Below are positions 29,999 to 37,854 of a stretch of DNA of 37,854 bases, one piece after another; the stretch's first letter is position 1; the number at the start of each line of letters is the position of its first letter. The translations under genes and the position numbers were made by a program. Source of the DNA: a virus; the IMG/VR virus record IMGVR_UViG_3300045118_000311, positions 1-37,854 of that record; one strand, written 5' to 3'. The notes beneath the pieces are model-generated. The model had not been told where the DNA came from and made no database searches. It saw only the letters and a list, made by a program, of their open reading frames with translations.

Positions 29999-32900
29999 AT
30001 GGCTATAAGTCCGTGGGTACAATCTGTTGTAGGAATGATACAGAAGGCCAAACAGAATGTTAAGCCTAAGACAACTTCGAAGTGGGTTGAGTCTGTCAAG
30101 GGTACAATTGAGAAGGCTGTAAAACCAGTGTTTAAAAAGAAATCTACAATAATTGGTCCAGAAGAACAATATCTTTCTATTTATAAAGAACCTACCGATG
30201 ATATATCTTTTGAAGAAAAATATAAAGGATATTTAAAAAATAAGGATAAACTCTCTCCAATTACTAAACTTAAAGCAGCTATTAATTTGATTGGATATGG
30301 AATGAAAAGGTATGCTACTAAATATGTACCGGAAACTGTGGAAAAATCTTTTGAGAAGTATCCCGAAGCAAGTGAGAAAGAAAAGCGAATAGCACTGGGG
30401 CTTGTTGGAGTTGTGTCAACACCAGTAGGGTTAATTGGTGGTGGTGTTGAAAAACTTACAAAAGAAGGTGCCACCACGGCTGAATTAATTCGTGGAGGGA
30501 TAGATAGTGCTTTTGGTAGTTTAATGCTTATCCCTAGTGGTGCTGCGTTTGCGGCTGGTATAAATGCAATATTTGCACAACCGGAAGTTGCTGATTTTTG
30601 GGAAAAGAATATACAACCTAAACTTGATAATGTTAAAGAGGAAGTAAATAAAGTCCCAATTGTTAAAAATAGTCCAGCATTACAGGAAGTAACTGATTCA
30701 ATGGTTGATATTTTACCCTGGATAGTTGCGCATAAAACTATGAGTTTACCGTTTAAAACATCTAAAAATGTTAAGATTGAGGTTTCACCAGGGAATATTA
30801 AGGAGTATAAAGTGCCTGTTGATAGAGAATGGTGGGGGAAAATGAAAGAGGAATTTTACAAGGATGTGGACACTTTTATGCAAGATCCTGTAGGATTTTT
30901 GAAACAAAAACAAATTGGTGGATCTATAAAATTTGAAGGGGAAGTACCTAAGAAGGTAGAGAAAGAAAAGGTAAGAGAAATAGAATCTCAAATACTTGCG
31001 GAATTAGAGGTGGCTCAAAAAGGAGAAAGAATTTTTACAGAAGAAGGGGTCACTGGTATAAAATCTACTTTTCCTGAGTGGGTACCACAAGATTTGAGAG
31101 ATAAAAAACTTTTTGATTCTATTATAGAAAAAATTAATACTGGTAATGCTGACAAAATAAAAGATGTAAAAGAGAAACAACTCTTGACAGCTTTACGCGA
31201 TGAATTATTGAAAAGATCAGGTATTAAAGGGAAAATTGAAACAAAGATTATACCAGAAATTCTTGTTCCAAAGGAGGGGGAAGCTGTTAATATGTTGGCA
31301 AATAGAATTCTAGAAAGCAAGATCCAACCAGAAGAAATAAAGAAGATGATTAAGACTGACCCATTGAGTTTTCATAAAATTATAACAGATAAAGAAACAA
31401 GAAGCATTGTTGATAAAATGACTGAACAAGAGTTGTATACTACACTACTAGAAGATCAAGGGAAAATTTCGACTTTTGCAGGCAGGAAGTTGCTAGATAA
31501 ACTTGAATCAGAAGGTAGAACAAAAGAAGCTTTTGATGTTGTACAAACACTTGAAGCAATTTCTACTAAGGGGGGGCAGATATTGCAAGCACAGAGGGAA
31601 ATGGCTGAATGGTTGACTCCAACACAAAAAGTTTATAAGATCTCAAAAGATTTGCAGTCAGAGAAAAAACGACTAACTGAAAAACAAAAAACTGAACTTA
31701 TTGATCTATTTAAGGAAGGGGATGTGTTAAAAGGAAAAGTTGAGGAAGCTGCTGAGAAAGCAAGGGGAACATTAAACGAAAGTGATTTTAAAAAATACGA
31801 AGATTTAGCAAAAAAATATGACAGGCATATTCTTAAGGAAGAAGCGCAAAAAAGTGCACTGAAAAGTAAAAGATTATTAGATATAGCTTCTTATACTATG
31901 AGGGGAAATATGTTAACTCCTGTATCTTTAGCGAGAAATGTTTTATATAATATATTTCTCTTACCGTTTGATGTAGTTAAAAGAAACATGGCTGCTATGA
32001 GTGATTTAATTATTTCTAAGACGTTGGGGAAAATACATACTGCTTTATCGAAAAAAATACCAGAAGATTCTTGGATACTGAATATAATCCCAAAAGAAGA
32101 AAGAACCATTTTATTTAGTCAGCCAAGAGCTTTTTTTGAGGGTACCAAAAAGGGATTAACTAAATCGATAGAGAATTTTGTTTTTGGTGGCAGTCCTGGT
32201 GAATATATTAAAACAGAGGTTAGGGAGCAATATAAACCTCTGAGAGCCTTAGCGTCTGCCTTCACTGGTAAAGATCTACTTGTTAGCAAAAAGACCGGTA
32301 AGCCATTAATATATGATAGAGTAAAAAAGCTAATAGAGGGTATTGTTGGTATTCCTCCAACTATATTATTTAGAGCTTTGGGGTTTGGAGATATTCCAAT
32401 ATATATGGGAGAAAAAGTAGCATTATTAACAGAATTTGGGAAATTAAGAGGATTAAAAGGGAAAGAATTAGAAGCTTTTGTCAGAATTCCAAATAAGGAA
32501 TTCCTAGACATATTGGAAGCAAAAGGAGAAGTTGGGGCAGCTACTTTCCAACAACAAAATTTATTAGGAAAATATTTTAATCGATTTATAAAATGGATTG
32601 GTGGAGGAGAGTATCTTCCTGGTAAAAAATTAATAGAATTTAAAAGTGCAATAGGAAGTGTTGCAGAATTTTTACTTAGATCACAAGTCCCGTGGGTTAA
32701 AACTACTGTTAATGTAGTAGGAACTACAATAAAATATGTAATCCCGCAAATATCTGTTTTAGAAGGTTTATGGAAGGCAGCTCAAAGAGATAGAAGAGGA
32801 GCGTTAATGGCTTTTAGTAGAGCTGTAATTGGTTTTAAGTTAAATGCTGCTGCTAAAAGTGTAGTAGATATGGGGTGTTATAATAGTACAATATATGAAA

Positions 32901-34168
32901 AGAAAAAAACATCTATTAGTTATTCGGGGATTCCCATGGGATATATGAACATAACAGGATTTTCTCGGGGGATAGTTGGTGAAGATCCTTCTTATAGGCC
33001 AGGAGATGTAGTTGTAGATATGAGGACATCTGGATTATGGGGAGCAGCACTAGAATTAAAATCTTATGAAAAAGATTTCCCCGAGAAAGAAAAAGGTTTT
33101 ATGACTACACTTGAGAAGGGAGTAGAAGAATCAAAAGAAATAATAGCAAAAACAATTCGTACTGTTGAGTATGCGATAGAAAATATGTTTTTAGGAGATA
33201 TTGCTGATTTTTTTATGGTTATTAAAGCTATGGATACCCCACAGGGGGAATCAAAATTTGATACTTGGTTGAACGGAACCTTTGAAAGTGTACTAGGAGT
33301 TGCCGTTCCTAATACTATATCTATATTTAGTAAAGGAATGGAAACTAACGTGAAAGAAACTAAAGACGATATAACTGCTAGAAATTTCAGTAATATTATA
33401 AAAAATAGAACTTTCCAGACTGAAGAATTGGTAGATAAAATTGGACTTTATGGTGAACCAATAGAAAGAACACCAAAGGGGAGATCTTTTCTTTGGTATA
33501 TTCTTGGTCCAATAAAATGGCATACAATAGAAACAGATTTACCATATAATGAGTTGCATAAATTATATCAGCAAACTCAAAATGAATCTATCATCCCATC
33601 TTATCCTGAAAAAACTTTTAAGTATAAAGGAGAAGATATCCAGATAGATACACCAGAAGAGTTGCATAATTTATATGTAGAAGTGGGTTCAGCTAGAAGA
33701 AAATTAATTGAAGACGTTACTACATCTGCTTTTTATGATAAACTTGACTCATCAATTAAAATAGAATTATGGAAAGACCTAAATGAAAAAGGGAGAGAAA
33801 TAGGGATAGCAAATTATATGGGAGATGAGCCTCCTCTTGTTACCACGATAAATATGTATAGAGGAGCTTATAGTGAACCAAATTTAACACAGGCTCAGTT
33901 GGGTGAAAGATTGGCAACCTTGGGTGTAAAAGTAAATGCTGATGGAACAGCACGTCGAGAAGATTATAAAAAATACAAGAGAATAGTATACGAATTACAC
34001 GGAGCAACATTGGAAGATATCGAGAAAGTTAATAAAATAATTAAATACGTAAATAGTTTTGATTTAAAAAGAAATGAAATAAAAGAAACCATATTAAGAC
34101 TTGGCGAAAAAGCTGGTTTAACAAAAAAACAAATGTGGTATTTAAAATCACAAACTATATTTGATTAA
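29999..34168 (+). CDS. Giant internal virion / ejection protein, 1389 aa
   Basis: Largest gene of the window. The N-terminus has an internal repeat (SPWVQSVVGMIQKAKQ and SKWVESVKGTIEKAVK). Two hydrophobic segments lie at about 131-150 and 172-193, then a long helical, charged body. Large helical proteins at this place in short-tailed phages (T7 gp16, P22 gp16/20) are carried in the virion and injected. A lytic transglycosylase domain is not recognisable. Alternative: a structural or tape-measure-like protein, but no other long-tail genes are present. Confidence 0.65.
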   Translation: MAISPWVQSVVGMIQKAKQNVKPKTTSKWVESVKGTIEKAVKPVFKKKSTIIGPEEQYLSIYKEPTDDISFEEKYKGYLKNKDKLSPITKLKAAINLIGYGMKRYATKYVPETVEKSFEKYPEASEKEKRIALGLVGVVSTPVGLIGGGVEKLTKEGATTAELIRGGIDSAFGSLMLIPSGAAFAAGINAIFAQPEVADFWEKNIQPKLDNVKEEVNKVPIVKNSPALQEVTDSMVDILPWIVAHKTMSLPFKTSKNVKIEVSPGNIKEYKVPVDREWWGKMKEEFYKDVDTFMQDPVGFLKQKQIGGSIKFEGEVPKKVEKEKVREIESQILAELEVAQKGERIFTEEGVTGIKSTFPEWVPQDLRDKKLFDSIIEKINTGNADKIKDVKEKQLLTALRDELLKRSGIKGKIETKIIPEILVPKEGEAVNMLANRILESKIQPEEIKKMIKTDPLSFHKIITDKETRSIVDKMTEQELYTTLLEDQGKISTFAGRKLLDKLESEGRTKEAFDVVQTLEAISTKGGQILQAQREMAEWLTPTQKVYKISKDLQSEKKRLTEKQKTELIDLFKEGDVLKGKVEEAAEKARGTLNESDFKKYEDLAKKYDRHILKEEAQKSALKSKRLLDIASYTMRGNMLTPVSLARNVLYNIFLLPFDVVKRNMAAMSDLIISKTLGKIHTALSKKIPEDSWILNIIPKEERTILFSQPRAFFEGTKKGLTKSIENFVFGGSPGEYIKTEVREQYKPLRALASAFTGKDLLVSKKTGKPLIYDRVKKLIEGIVGIPPTILFRALGFGDIPIYMGEKVALLTEFGKLRGLKGKELEAFVRIPNKEFLDILEAKGEVGAATFQQQNLLGKYFNRFIKWIGGGEYLPGKKLIEFKSAIGSVAEFLLRSQVPWVKTTVNVVGTTIKYVIPQISVLEGLWKAAQRDRRGALMAFSRAVIGFKLNAAAKSVVDMGCYNSTIYEKKKTSISYSGIPMGYMNITGFSRGIVGEDPSYRPGDVVVDMRTSGLWGAALELKSYEKDFPEKEKGFMTTLEKGVEESKEIIAKTIRTVEYAIENMFLGDIADFFMVIKAMDTPQGESKFDTWLNGTFESVLGVAVPNTISIFSKGMETNVKETKDDITARNFSNIIKNRTFQTEELVDKIGLYGEPIERTPKGRSFLWYILGPIKWHTIETDLPYNELHKLYQQTQNESIIPSYPEKTFKYKGEDIQIDTPEELHNLYVEVGSARRKLIEDVTTSAFYDKLDSSIKIELWKDLNEKGREIGIANYMGDEPPLVTTINMYRGAYSEPNLTQAQLGERLATLGVKVNADGTARREDYKKYKRIVYELHGATLEDIEKVNKIIKYVNSFDLKRNEIKETILRLGEKAGLTKKQMWYLKSQTIFD

Positions 34169-34187
34169 AATTTAACCCCCCCTAACT

Positions 34188-35285
34188 ATGTCAAAAAAAG
34201 AAAGTCTTACGTTTAGTGATATCGAACAATCACTAAGATTGAATCCGGCTCTTAAAGATCCCATGGATCAGAGAGATTATAGTTTCATTGAAACGGCAAA
34301 TAATGTAGTGGGAGCAATTGATTTGCCTAAGATGTATTCGTTAAGAGCAAAATGTTCACCTGTTAAGAACCAGGGCAGCAGAGGTACTTGTGTTGGATTT
34401 GGGTCTACAGGAGTATCAGAGTTTTTCAATAGAGCTGAAATGGATGATAAGTTTCTCAATCTATCAGAAGAGTTTTTATTCAGGAAAATCAAGGATATTG
34501 ATATAAAGGATTACAACTATTCTGGATATGGTGCTTATATCAGAAGTGGGGCGAAAGCATTGAGAGGATTCGGAACCTGTCCTGAGTCAAGATTACCATA
34601 CAATTTTTATGGATCGGAAGATTCTTGGAAGAATGTAGAGATTACTCCTGTTATGGAAGCAGAGGCTAAACTGTTTAGAGTAAAGAATTACTTTTCAGTA
34701 GCTTGCAATAAAGAAGAGATTAAAAAAGCTTTAGTTGTTTCAAAAGGTCCATTAATAGCAGCATTCAGTCTTTATGAGAGTTATAGACAAGCAAAGAAGA
34801 ATGGTGGTTTTATCCTTGTACCAAAGGCTAAAGAAAAGAAAATAGGAGGGCATTGCATGGAAATAGTGGGATACAATGATAAGTATATGGAATTGAAAAA
34901 CAGTTGGGGATCTGCATGGGGTAATAATGGATACATATGGTGGCCATGGGAAGCTCTTGACAAGGTGTCTTCTATATGGAGTTTTATTGATCTTGAGAAT
35001 CCGGAGATGCAAAAACATTTTATAGCATTACAAAAAGGTCAGACTAAGTTTTCTTTCAAGAAGATATTAAAGAAAATCTGGAAGTCAAAAAGAATAAGAT
35101 CTTTAATATGGAGAGCTGCAATGATGTTCCTAGGCATTGTAACTGCCATTGCTGCAAATATGCTTCTAGATTTACAGATTGAAAGGAGTAGTTGGAAAGC
35201 AAGTCTTGTACTTTTCTGGGGATTGGTATTAGGAGAAGTGTCAAAGGCAATCAATAACAAGTATCAGGGAAAGGATACTATTTAA
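34188..35285 (+). CDS. Papain-like (C1A) cysteine peptidase with two C-terminal membrane helices
   Basis: 365 residues. The catalytic set of papain-like peptidases is intact: Q62 and C68 in VKNQGSRGTCVGFGS, H222 in GGHCMEIVGYND and N238 in LKNSWGSAWGNNGY. After about residue 290 comes a basic linker (FSFKKILKKIWKSKRIRS), then helices at about 308-327 (AAMMFLGIVTAIAANMLLDL) and 337-353. No signal peptide is evident at the N-terminus. It is the last gene of the structural operon, where lysis genes often lie. It could act as an envelope-degrading or maturation peptidase anchored in the membrane. Its last 8 nt overlap the convergent gene. Confidence 0.85.
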   Translation: MSKKESLTFSDIEQSLRLNPALKDPMDQRDYSFIETANNVVGAIDLPKMYSLRAKCSPVKNQGSRGTCVGFGSTGVSEFFNRAEMDDKFLNLSEEFLFRKIKDIDIKDYNYSGYGAYIRSGAKALRGFGTCPESRLPYNFYGSEDSWKNVEITPVMEAEAKLFRVKNYFSVACNKEEIKKALVVSKGPLIAAFSLYESYRQAKKNGGFILVPKAKEKKIGGHCMEIVGYNDKYMELKNSWGSAWGNNGYIWWPWEALDKVSSIWSFIDLENPEMQKHFIALQKGQTKFSFKKILKKIWKSKRIRSLIWRAAMMFLGIVTAIAANMLLDLQIERSSWKASLVLFWGLVLGEVSKAINNKYQGKDTI

Positions 35286-35520
35286 TCTCATTGATTATCT
35301 TTTCAATTTCATTTCTCATAACCTGTATTAGAGCTTCAGGATTGTCTTCCTGTGTGAGCACACCCATAAACTCATACCTGATTCCTCTTATTGTAATCCC
35401 GATCAATATTTCTGCTGTTCTTATGGTCTGGTTGACTTGACAATCATAAGAATCAACCTTTTTCCAGATAGATTGTATGACTTCGCTTGATATTTTGGTC
35501 GCTTCGGCATAAAGATTCAT
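35278..35520 (-). CDS. Hypothetical protein, 80 aa
   Basis: No family recognised. Mixed alpha/beta with AEILIGITIRGIRYEFMGVL in the centre and a helical end (LIQVMRNEIEKIINEIK). Start overlaps the stop of the preceding leftward gene by 4 nt. It converges on the peptidase gene with an 8-nt overlap and no hairpin terminator is visible between them. Confidence 0.6.
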   Translation of the reverse strand: MNLYAEATKISSEVIQSIWKKVDSYDCQVNQTIRTAEILIGITIRGIRYEFMGVLTQEDNPEALIQVMRNEIEKIINEIK

Positions 35521-35705
35521 TTCTCGTTAATTAAAATCCTCACCGATCTTATTATAGCATAAATTGAAGTCAAAATCACCTCTTGTGTTTCTCTTGAATA
35601 TGTGGGCAATTCTTCCAAATCTCTCTTGCAAGATTTTAAAGCTTCATCATCTGGTGCGAGCTTAAGGAGAGTGTCTACTTCTTCGTGTAGTTGTTTGAGG
35701 TTCAT
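35517..35705 (-). CDS. Hypothetical helical protein, 62 aa
   Basis: Small acidic helical protein (LHEEVDTLLKLAPDDEALKS). The ATGA overlap with the next gene supports translation. The 166 bp upstream, to the Tad2-like gene, contain no good gene: one frame has KGCWTCKF but no start codon before a short 33-codon end. Confidence 0.55.
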   Translation of the reverse strand: MNLKQLHEEVDTLLKLAPDDEALKSCKRDLEELPTYSRETQEVILTSIYAIIRSVRILINEK

Positions 35706-35871
35706 AATTATTTTTACAAGCTTTTTGTTGTTCGAGCGATTTTTCTAGGGATAGTGGGAACATTTTGTTGCTTGCTTGGCTAGGGATGAACTTGCAAGTC
35801 CAACATCCTTTACGAGCGTCCTCGTTGCCCTTTGCCGTCTAAGTATTGAGCTTCAACGACAGAGAGTGAAT

Positions 35872-36138
35872 TTATACGATTATATTAGCCCAATCTTCAG
35901 CCAGCATATCTGTTTGGGAAGCAAGCCACGGAACTCTGTCGTATACAGTTATAGTTCCTCCTGGTTCAGATTGGGCACCAATAGGAATACAGAGATAGAC
36001 GTATGGCAAAGTGTTAGCAGAATACTCAACGGGATTTTGTAATCCGAGATACATTCCTGCCAAGTGCCATCCTCTACGAGTTACGTATGCACCTGCCTTG
36101 AGTTGGGTTAACGCCCAACCGAAATCTGTTTTGTCCAT
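35872..36138 (-). CDS. tad2: DUF2829 / Tad2-type anti-Thoeris protein
   Basis: 88 residues, the family size. All DUF2829 signatures are visible: FGWALTQLKAGAYVTRRGWH at the start, GMYLGLQNP, a central strand YVYLCIPIG, and the C-terminal VPWLASQTDMLAEDW. Tad2 proteins of this family form tetramers that bind the cyclic nucleotide signals of bacterial immune systems (Thoeris gcADPR) and so block defence. That function is known for characterised members; here it is inferred. TAACCC lies 14 nt before the ATG. Confidence 0.85.
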   Translation of the reverse strand: MDKTDFGWALTQLKAGAYVTRRGWHLAGMYLGLQNPVEYSANTLPYVYLCIPIGAQSEPGGTITVYDRVPWLASQTDMLAEDWANIIV

Positions 36139-36149
36139 TTTATAATGGG

Positions 36150-36374
36150 TTAAAAATTATTTTTCATTTTTAGTTCATATTCTTTCGTTATTTCATAGCA
36201 AGCAGTTTTGGCAGAAGACGTAGTGTCATTCAGACATAAACACTCAGCTGCAGTATATCCGAAACTTGCACATTGTCTATCTTCTGTTAAATCATACCAT
36301 GCACAAAAGAGTGCAAATCCAAATAAAGGAATTGATATGCATAATGTCAATACAATAATTTCAAAGATTTTCAT
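36150..36374 (-). CDS. Single-pass membrane protein, 74 aa
   Basis: N-terminal hydrophobic helix (IIVLTLCISIPLFGFALFCAW) and a cysteine-containing, Thr/Ser-rich exterior part (CASFGYTAAECLCLNDTTSS). A signal anchor is more likely than a cleaved signal because no clear AXA site follows. Function unknown. Confidence 0.65.
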   Translation of the reverse strand: MKIFEIIVLTLCISIPLFGFALFCAWYDLTEDRQCASFGYTAAECLCLNDTTSSAKTACYEITKEYELKMKNNF

Positions 36375-36385
36375 TGTGATTTTGG

Positions 36386-36571
36386 TTAAATTTTAAGTTT
36401 ATTTAGGGTTTCTTTGACTTCGGAGAGGCTAACCATTTTCATTTTCCTAAGGTTTTTTACCTTAAAATCTTCTTCCTCCCCAATTTCTATGAGTTGTTCG
36501 ACATACCAGAGTTTGTCTAATTTCTCTAAACATTTGTTGATTATTTTTGTTCGCTGTTCTTTAGTTGTCAT
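36386..36571 (-). CDS. Small helical protein, 61 aa
   Basis: Charged and helical (IINKCLEKLDKLWYVEQL, SLSEVKETLNKLKI). No family recognised. It has TAACCCCC 12 nt upstream of the ATG and lies 9 nt after the methyltransferase stop. Confidence 0.55.
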   Translation of the reverse strand: MTTKEQRTKIINKCLEKLDKLWYVEQLIEIGEEEDFKVKNLRKMKMVSLSEVKETLNKLKI

Positions 36572-36580
36572 TTGAGGGGG

Positions 36581-37192
36581 TTAGAATAATTCTTGGACAT
36601 CACTTTTAAAGGCTTCTCTAAATATATGCAAGCCGGTTTCAGGTTCTACACAATTTCGTAGAATTTTTCGTTTGTCCACTCCTGTATATTTGTCTAAATT
36701 AAATCCTTTTCTTGTTTCGAGTGTGTTTATACTGCCATGATGTTCTCTCGTCGTTACTAACTTGGGTCGTATAAAAAAGTTAGTCCAAAAATAATGCCCA
36801 TCAATTTCTTGTGGGGGTACTAAAGGAGGATACCAAGAAATAACATTTTCCACACAATATTTCCCTTTGTAATATCCTTGTAAAAATAAAATCTCTTCGT
36901 AGAGCTTCATATCTGGATAGATTGGCTTGGAATCCCCTCGCTGTTCAACTCCCAATTCTTTCCTTATGTGGCTATGTGTAGGGCAAGGTGGACTACTCCA
37001 AATAAAATCGTATTCTTCAAAATGGTCGAGCAAAAACAGATGAGCGTTAGCAATAATAACTTTATCTTTTGGGAAGAAGTCCTGATAGATTTTAGCAATT
37101 TTAGGGTCAATTTCAATAGCAGTAATTTCATGCTCATCGCCCCACGATTTACGATTTCCTCCTATGCCACAGTAAAGATTAAGTATCTTCAT
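36581..37192 (-). CDS. Short C5 cytosine DNA methyltransferase
   Basis: 203 residues. Motif I is LNLYCGIGGNRKSW, an acidic AdoMet loop follows (ITAIEIDP), motif IV is SSPPCPTHS with the catalytic C70, and motif VI is CVENV (E115). It is much shorter than typical enzymes because the target-recognition part after motif VI is reduced, as in several phage methyltransferases. It may protect phage DNA from restriction or modify regulatory sites. The ATG overlaps the upstream stop by 4 nt. Confidence 0.85.
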   Translation of the reverse strand: MKILNLYCGIGGNRKSWGDEHEITAIEIDPKIAKIYQDFFPKDKVIIANAHLFLLDHFEEYDFIWSSPPCPTHSHIRKELGVEQRGDSKPIYPDMKLYEEILFLQGYYKGKYCVENVISWYPPLVPPQEIDGHYFWTNFFIRPKLVTTREHHGSINTLETRKGFNLDKYTGVDKRKILRNCVEPETGLHIFREAFKSDVQELF

Positions 37193-37440
37193 TTTAAATT
37201 GTTTAAAGATTTAATTGCTTCTTCTTTGCATTTCTCAAATCCATATTCAGAATTTTTACTATTAGATACATACTCTAAATTTTTTATCTTTTCTATACCC
37301 CTCTCTATTGCTTGAGTTCTGCCGAGTTTGACATACGCCTGACATTCTTGGAATGAATAGGTTTTTGCCATTTCTACCTTATCGGAGAGTAAAATTTTAA
37401 GTTCCAAGTTTGTCGTTTTTGTTTTCTTTTTGTTGGTCAT
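37189..37440 (-). CDS. Hypothetical charged protein, 83 aa
   Basis: Lys-rich start (MTNKKKTKTTNLELK) and helical remainder (QECQAYVKLGRTQAIERG). No family recognised. Coupled to the methyltransferase by an ATGA overlap, so perhaps functionally linked. TAAC is 15 nt upstream. Confidence 0.55.
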   Translation of the reverse strand: MTNKKKTKTTNLELKILLSDKVEMAKTYSFQECQAYVKLGRTQAIERGIEKIKNLEYVSNSKNSEYGFEKCKEEAIKSLNNLK

Positions 37441-37452
37441 TTTTTTATTAAG

Positions 37453-37713
37453 TTATAAAGACAATTCACTCTCTACCTGCTCCACCTTTGAGAAGCGGTA
37501 TTGTAGCCGGATGGCAAGTGCATAGTTATGCATAATTTTAAGAATTTTGCGTAGTTTTAAGAACTTTTTAATAATTTTTGCCAACTCTTTCTCGCACTTT
37601 TTGCAAACTTCAAGAACAAAATAGTGATCTCCGAATCCTGCACAAGCAAGTCCATAGGACTCAAACTTTTTTCCACAATGCTTACACTTATGTTTTGTTT
37701 CGCAGAAATACAT
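37453..37713 (-). CDS. Small zinc-finger protein, 86 aa
   Basis: C10-x2-C13 (CKHC), C24 and C37-x2-C40 (CKKC) form a zinc site; a basic helical C-terminus follows (KIIKKFLKLRKILKIMHN), which could bind nucleic acid. First gene seen of the rightmost leftward operon. TAACC lies 12 nt before the ATG. The remaining 141 bp to the window edge show no gene and only a weak promoter (TAATAA-like -10 near the start). Confidence 0.65.
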   Translation of the reverse strand: MYFCETKHKCKHCGKKFESYGLACAGFGDHYFVLEVCKKCEKELAKIIKKFLKLRKILKIMHNYALAIRLQYRFSKVEQVESELSL

Positions 37714-37854
37714 TTTGATTGGTTATTATTGACAGACTTTTGTCGCCAAAGTGGGCGTTTTGTGATCTGTCTCATCGTCTGGTTTGTAGAAGGTTCCACA
37801 CTACAAACTTCAACGACCGTATGTTGTTATTTTTTGTCAACAATTTCACTAACA

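Noticed and set aside
35706-35871. tRNA or extra small gene
   Set aside because: No cloverleaf with a T-loop was found; a frame containing KGCWTCKF has a stop upstream and no start before a 33-codon end.
37557-37799. 80-codon minus-strand frame overlapping the zinc-finger gene
   Set aside because: The overlapping frame with CxxC pairs and a TAACC leader is the better gene; this one has no domain and fully shares its sequence.
37714-37854. Promoter for the rightmost leftward operon (TTGACA near 37837 on the minus strand)
   Set aside because: No acceptable -10 box at 16-18 bp; another TAATAA-like -10 lacks a good -35. Left unassigned.

Overview
The window is a contiguous piece of a double-stranded DNA phage genome of low GC, not a bacterial chromosome. 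It carries a replication and recombination operon, both terminase subunits, portal, scaffold, major capsid, tail adaptor, fibre and ejection-type genes. There is no tape measure, tail sheath or major tail tube, so a short-tailed (podovirus-like) virion is most likely. No integrase, tRNA, rRNA, CRISPR or insertion sequence was seen. The host is uncertain. Most starts lack a Shine-Dalgarno sequence and sit behind A-rich leaders containing TAAC about 12 to 15 nt upstream. The best promoters are ordinary sigma70-type (TTGACA/TATAAT-like). Leaders of this kind resemble those of Bacteroidota, but the promoters do not; a candidate-phyla host is another possibility.

Layout. (1) 1-8083, leftward: a winged-helix replisome organiser with an apparent iteron origin inside its gene, a primase-polymerase/helicase fusion, a zinc-ribbon protein, an acidic-tailed ssDNA-binding candidate, an HNH-like protein, a RecB/Cas4-like exonuclease, a Cro-type repressor, two more PD-(D/E)XK nucleases, small unknowns, then groES and the start of groEL. 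(2) 8227-9752, rightward: promoter, two small unknown genes, a small-terminase candidate and a strong terminator. (3) 9743-11086, leftward: five small accessory genes. (4) 11087-11822: a 0.7-kb non-coding region packed with repeats, hairpins and a G-quadruplex motif. It runs into an array of 15 GACAGTCA sites that continues into the next gene. (5) 11847-35285, rightward: a Phd-like/zinc-ribbon protein, large terminase, portal, scaffold, capsid, decoration proteins, holin-like protein, fibres, adaptor, ejection proteins and a papain-like peptidase with two membrane helices. (6) 35278-37713, leftward: accessory genes including a DUF2829 (Tad2-type anti-Thoeris) protein and a short C5 cytosine methyltransferase.

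How the genes work together. The leftward operon would start replication at the internal iterons, unwind and prime DNA, and process it with the nucleases. GroES/GroEL would fold phage (or host) proteins. The rightward operon builds the particle. The two terminase subunits are separated by the leftward cassette and the repeat-rich region, which places the GACAGTCA array where a packaging or operator site could be. The main points for follow-up are this array and its encoded zinc protein, the origin inside the initiator gene, the TAAC start motif, the membrane-anchored papain-like peptidase and the Tad2 homologue.
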